Shown here piece by piece: positions 5,095 to 5,392 of a stretch of 5,392 bases of DNA (its first letter is position 1; each line of letters begins with the position of its first letter). Under the pieces are notes generated by a model. It saw nothing but the letters and a program-made list of their open reading frames with translations. It did no database searches and was not told where the DNA came from. Made by a program: the position numbers and the translations under genes. The stretch is from Bacteroidales bacterium (GTDB lineage: Bacteria; Bacteroidota; Bacteroidia; Bacteroidales; UBA12077), in contig DAOWML010000175.1 in assembly GCA_030643125.1 (NCBI GenBank), forward strand, positions 1-5,392, written 5' to 3'.

Positions 5095-5392
5095 ATGCAA
5101 AAACTACTATTATTAGGCGATGAAGCTATTGCTCAGGGAGCATTAGATGGAGGAATATCGGGAATTTATGCTTACCCCGGAACACCATCCACTGAAATTA
5201 CCGAATATGTTCAGGCCTCGAAATTTGCCAAAGAGAACAATATACATAGCCAATGGTCGGTAAATGAAAAAACAGCTATGGAATCAGGTTTAGGTATGTC
5301 GTATGCAGGAAAACGTGCTATGGTTTGCATGAAACACGTTGGATTAAACGTTGCTGCCGATGCTTTTGTTAATTCATCAATTACCGGAGTAA
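5095..5392 (+). CDS. iorA: Indolepyruvate:ferredoxin oxidoreductase alpha subunit, 3' end outside the window
   Basis: The first 99 codons are present and the frame runs off the window. IorA with IorB oxidatively decarboxylates indolepyruvate and other aryl pyruvates to aryl-acetyl-CoA, reducing ferredoxin (EC 1.2.7.8). It is a cytoplasmic, oxygen-sensitive step of aromatic amino acid breakdown, and can run in reverse for biosynthesis in anaerobes. The visible part is the pyrimidine-binding side of the thiamine-diphosphate fold: LLLGDEAIAQGALDGG (5-20), AYPGTPSTEITE (26-37), WSVNEKTAMESGLGMSYAGKR (54-74; Glu58 is the probable cofactor-activating Glu) and CMKHVGLNVAADAFVNS (78-94). The C-terminal thiamine-diphosphate and ferredoxin-like 4Fe-4S domains of the roughly 530-residue to over 600-residue family are expected beyond the edge. 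The start is ATG 5095, with the family's usual N-terminus directly after it and no Shine-Dalgarno sequence. An iorB gene would be expected downstream. Confidence 0.93.
   Translation, partial: MQKLLLLGDEAIAQGALDGGISGIYAYPGTPSTEITEYVQASKFAKENNIHSQWSVNEKTAMESGLGMSYAGKRAMVCMKHVGLNVAADAFVNSSITGV

Overview
The window is AT-rich DNA that looks like Bacteroidota, probably an environmental or anaerobic member of the Bacteroidales/Marinilabiliales type. Four things point there: a DUF4301 protein (a family I know essentially from this phylum), a TonB-dependent receptor with an N-terminal carboxypeptidase-regulatory-like domain, candidate TAnnTTTG -7 promoter boxes, and starts that mostly lack a Shine-Dalgarno sequence. 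The phylum call rests on recalled family features, not on a search.

Layout. Positions 1-1318 (minus) hold the first 439 codons of a DUF4301 protein whose 3' end lies outside the window. Fifty bases upstream of its start, on the same strand, is a complete TonB-dependent outer-membrane receptor (1369-3825). The two probably form one transcription unit, perhaps with an extra promoter in the gap. Divergently from the receptor lie yjbQ (4183-4593, plus), a UPF0047 protein whose family is linked to a secondary thiamine-phosphate synthase activity, and the first 99 codons of iorA (5095 to the window end, plus), the alpha subunit of indolepyruvate:ferredoxin oxidoreductase. Between these two lies a possible 25-codon small gene (4911-4988).

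The intergenic DNA is the unusual part. The receptor/yjbQ gap holds a 148-bp imperfect palindrome (3963-4110) with inverted ends and a GAAA-capped central hairpin, then a 10-bp tandem repeat, then an unusually strong Shine-Dalgarno sequence for yjbQ. After yjbQ come a heptad TAGAGTT-type repeat, a perfect 8-bp palindrome resembling one end of the upstream element, a 14-bp inverted repeat, and an 8-bp inverted repeat before iorA. So yjbQ sits between repeat-rich spacers, which suggests an insertion-prone locus.

How the genes work together. The receptor would import an unknown ligand across the outer membrane. DUF4301 carries motifs resembling UDP-sugar pyrophosphorylases, but this is my inference. 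YjbQ (thiamine phosphate) and IorA (a thiamine-diphosphate enzyme) share a cofactor theme, but they are about 500 bases apart and no operon is shown. I found no tRNA, rRNA, CRISPR array or intact transposase, and no clear multi-gene novel system. The most interesting leads are the palindromic element, the sugar-nucleotidyltransferase-like motifs of DUF4301, and the possible micropeptide before iorA.
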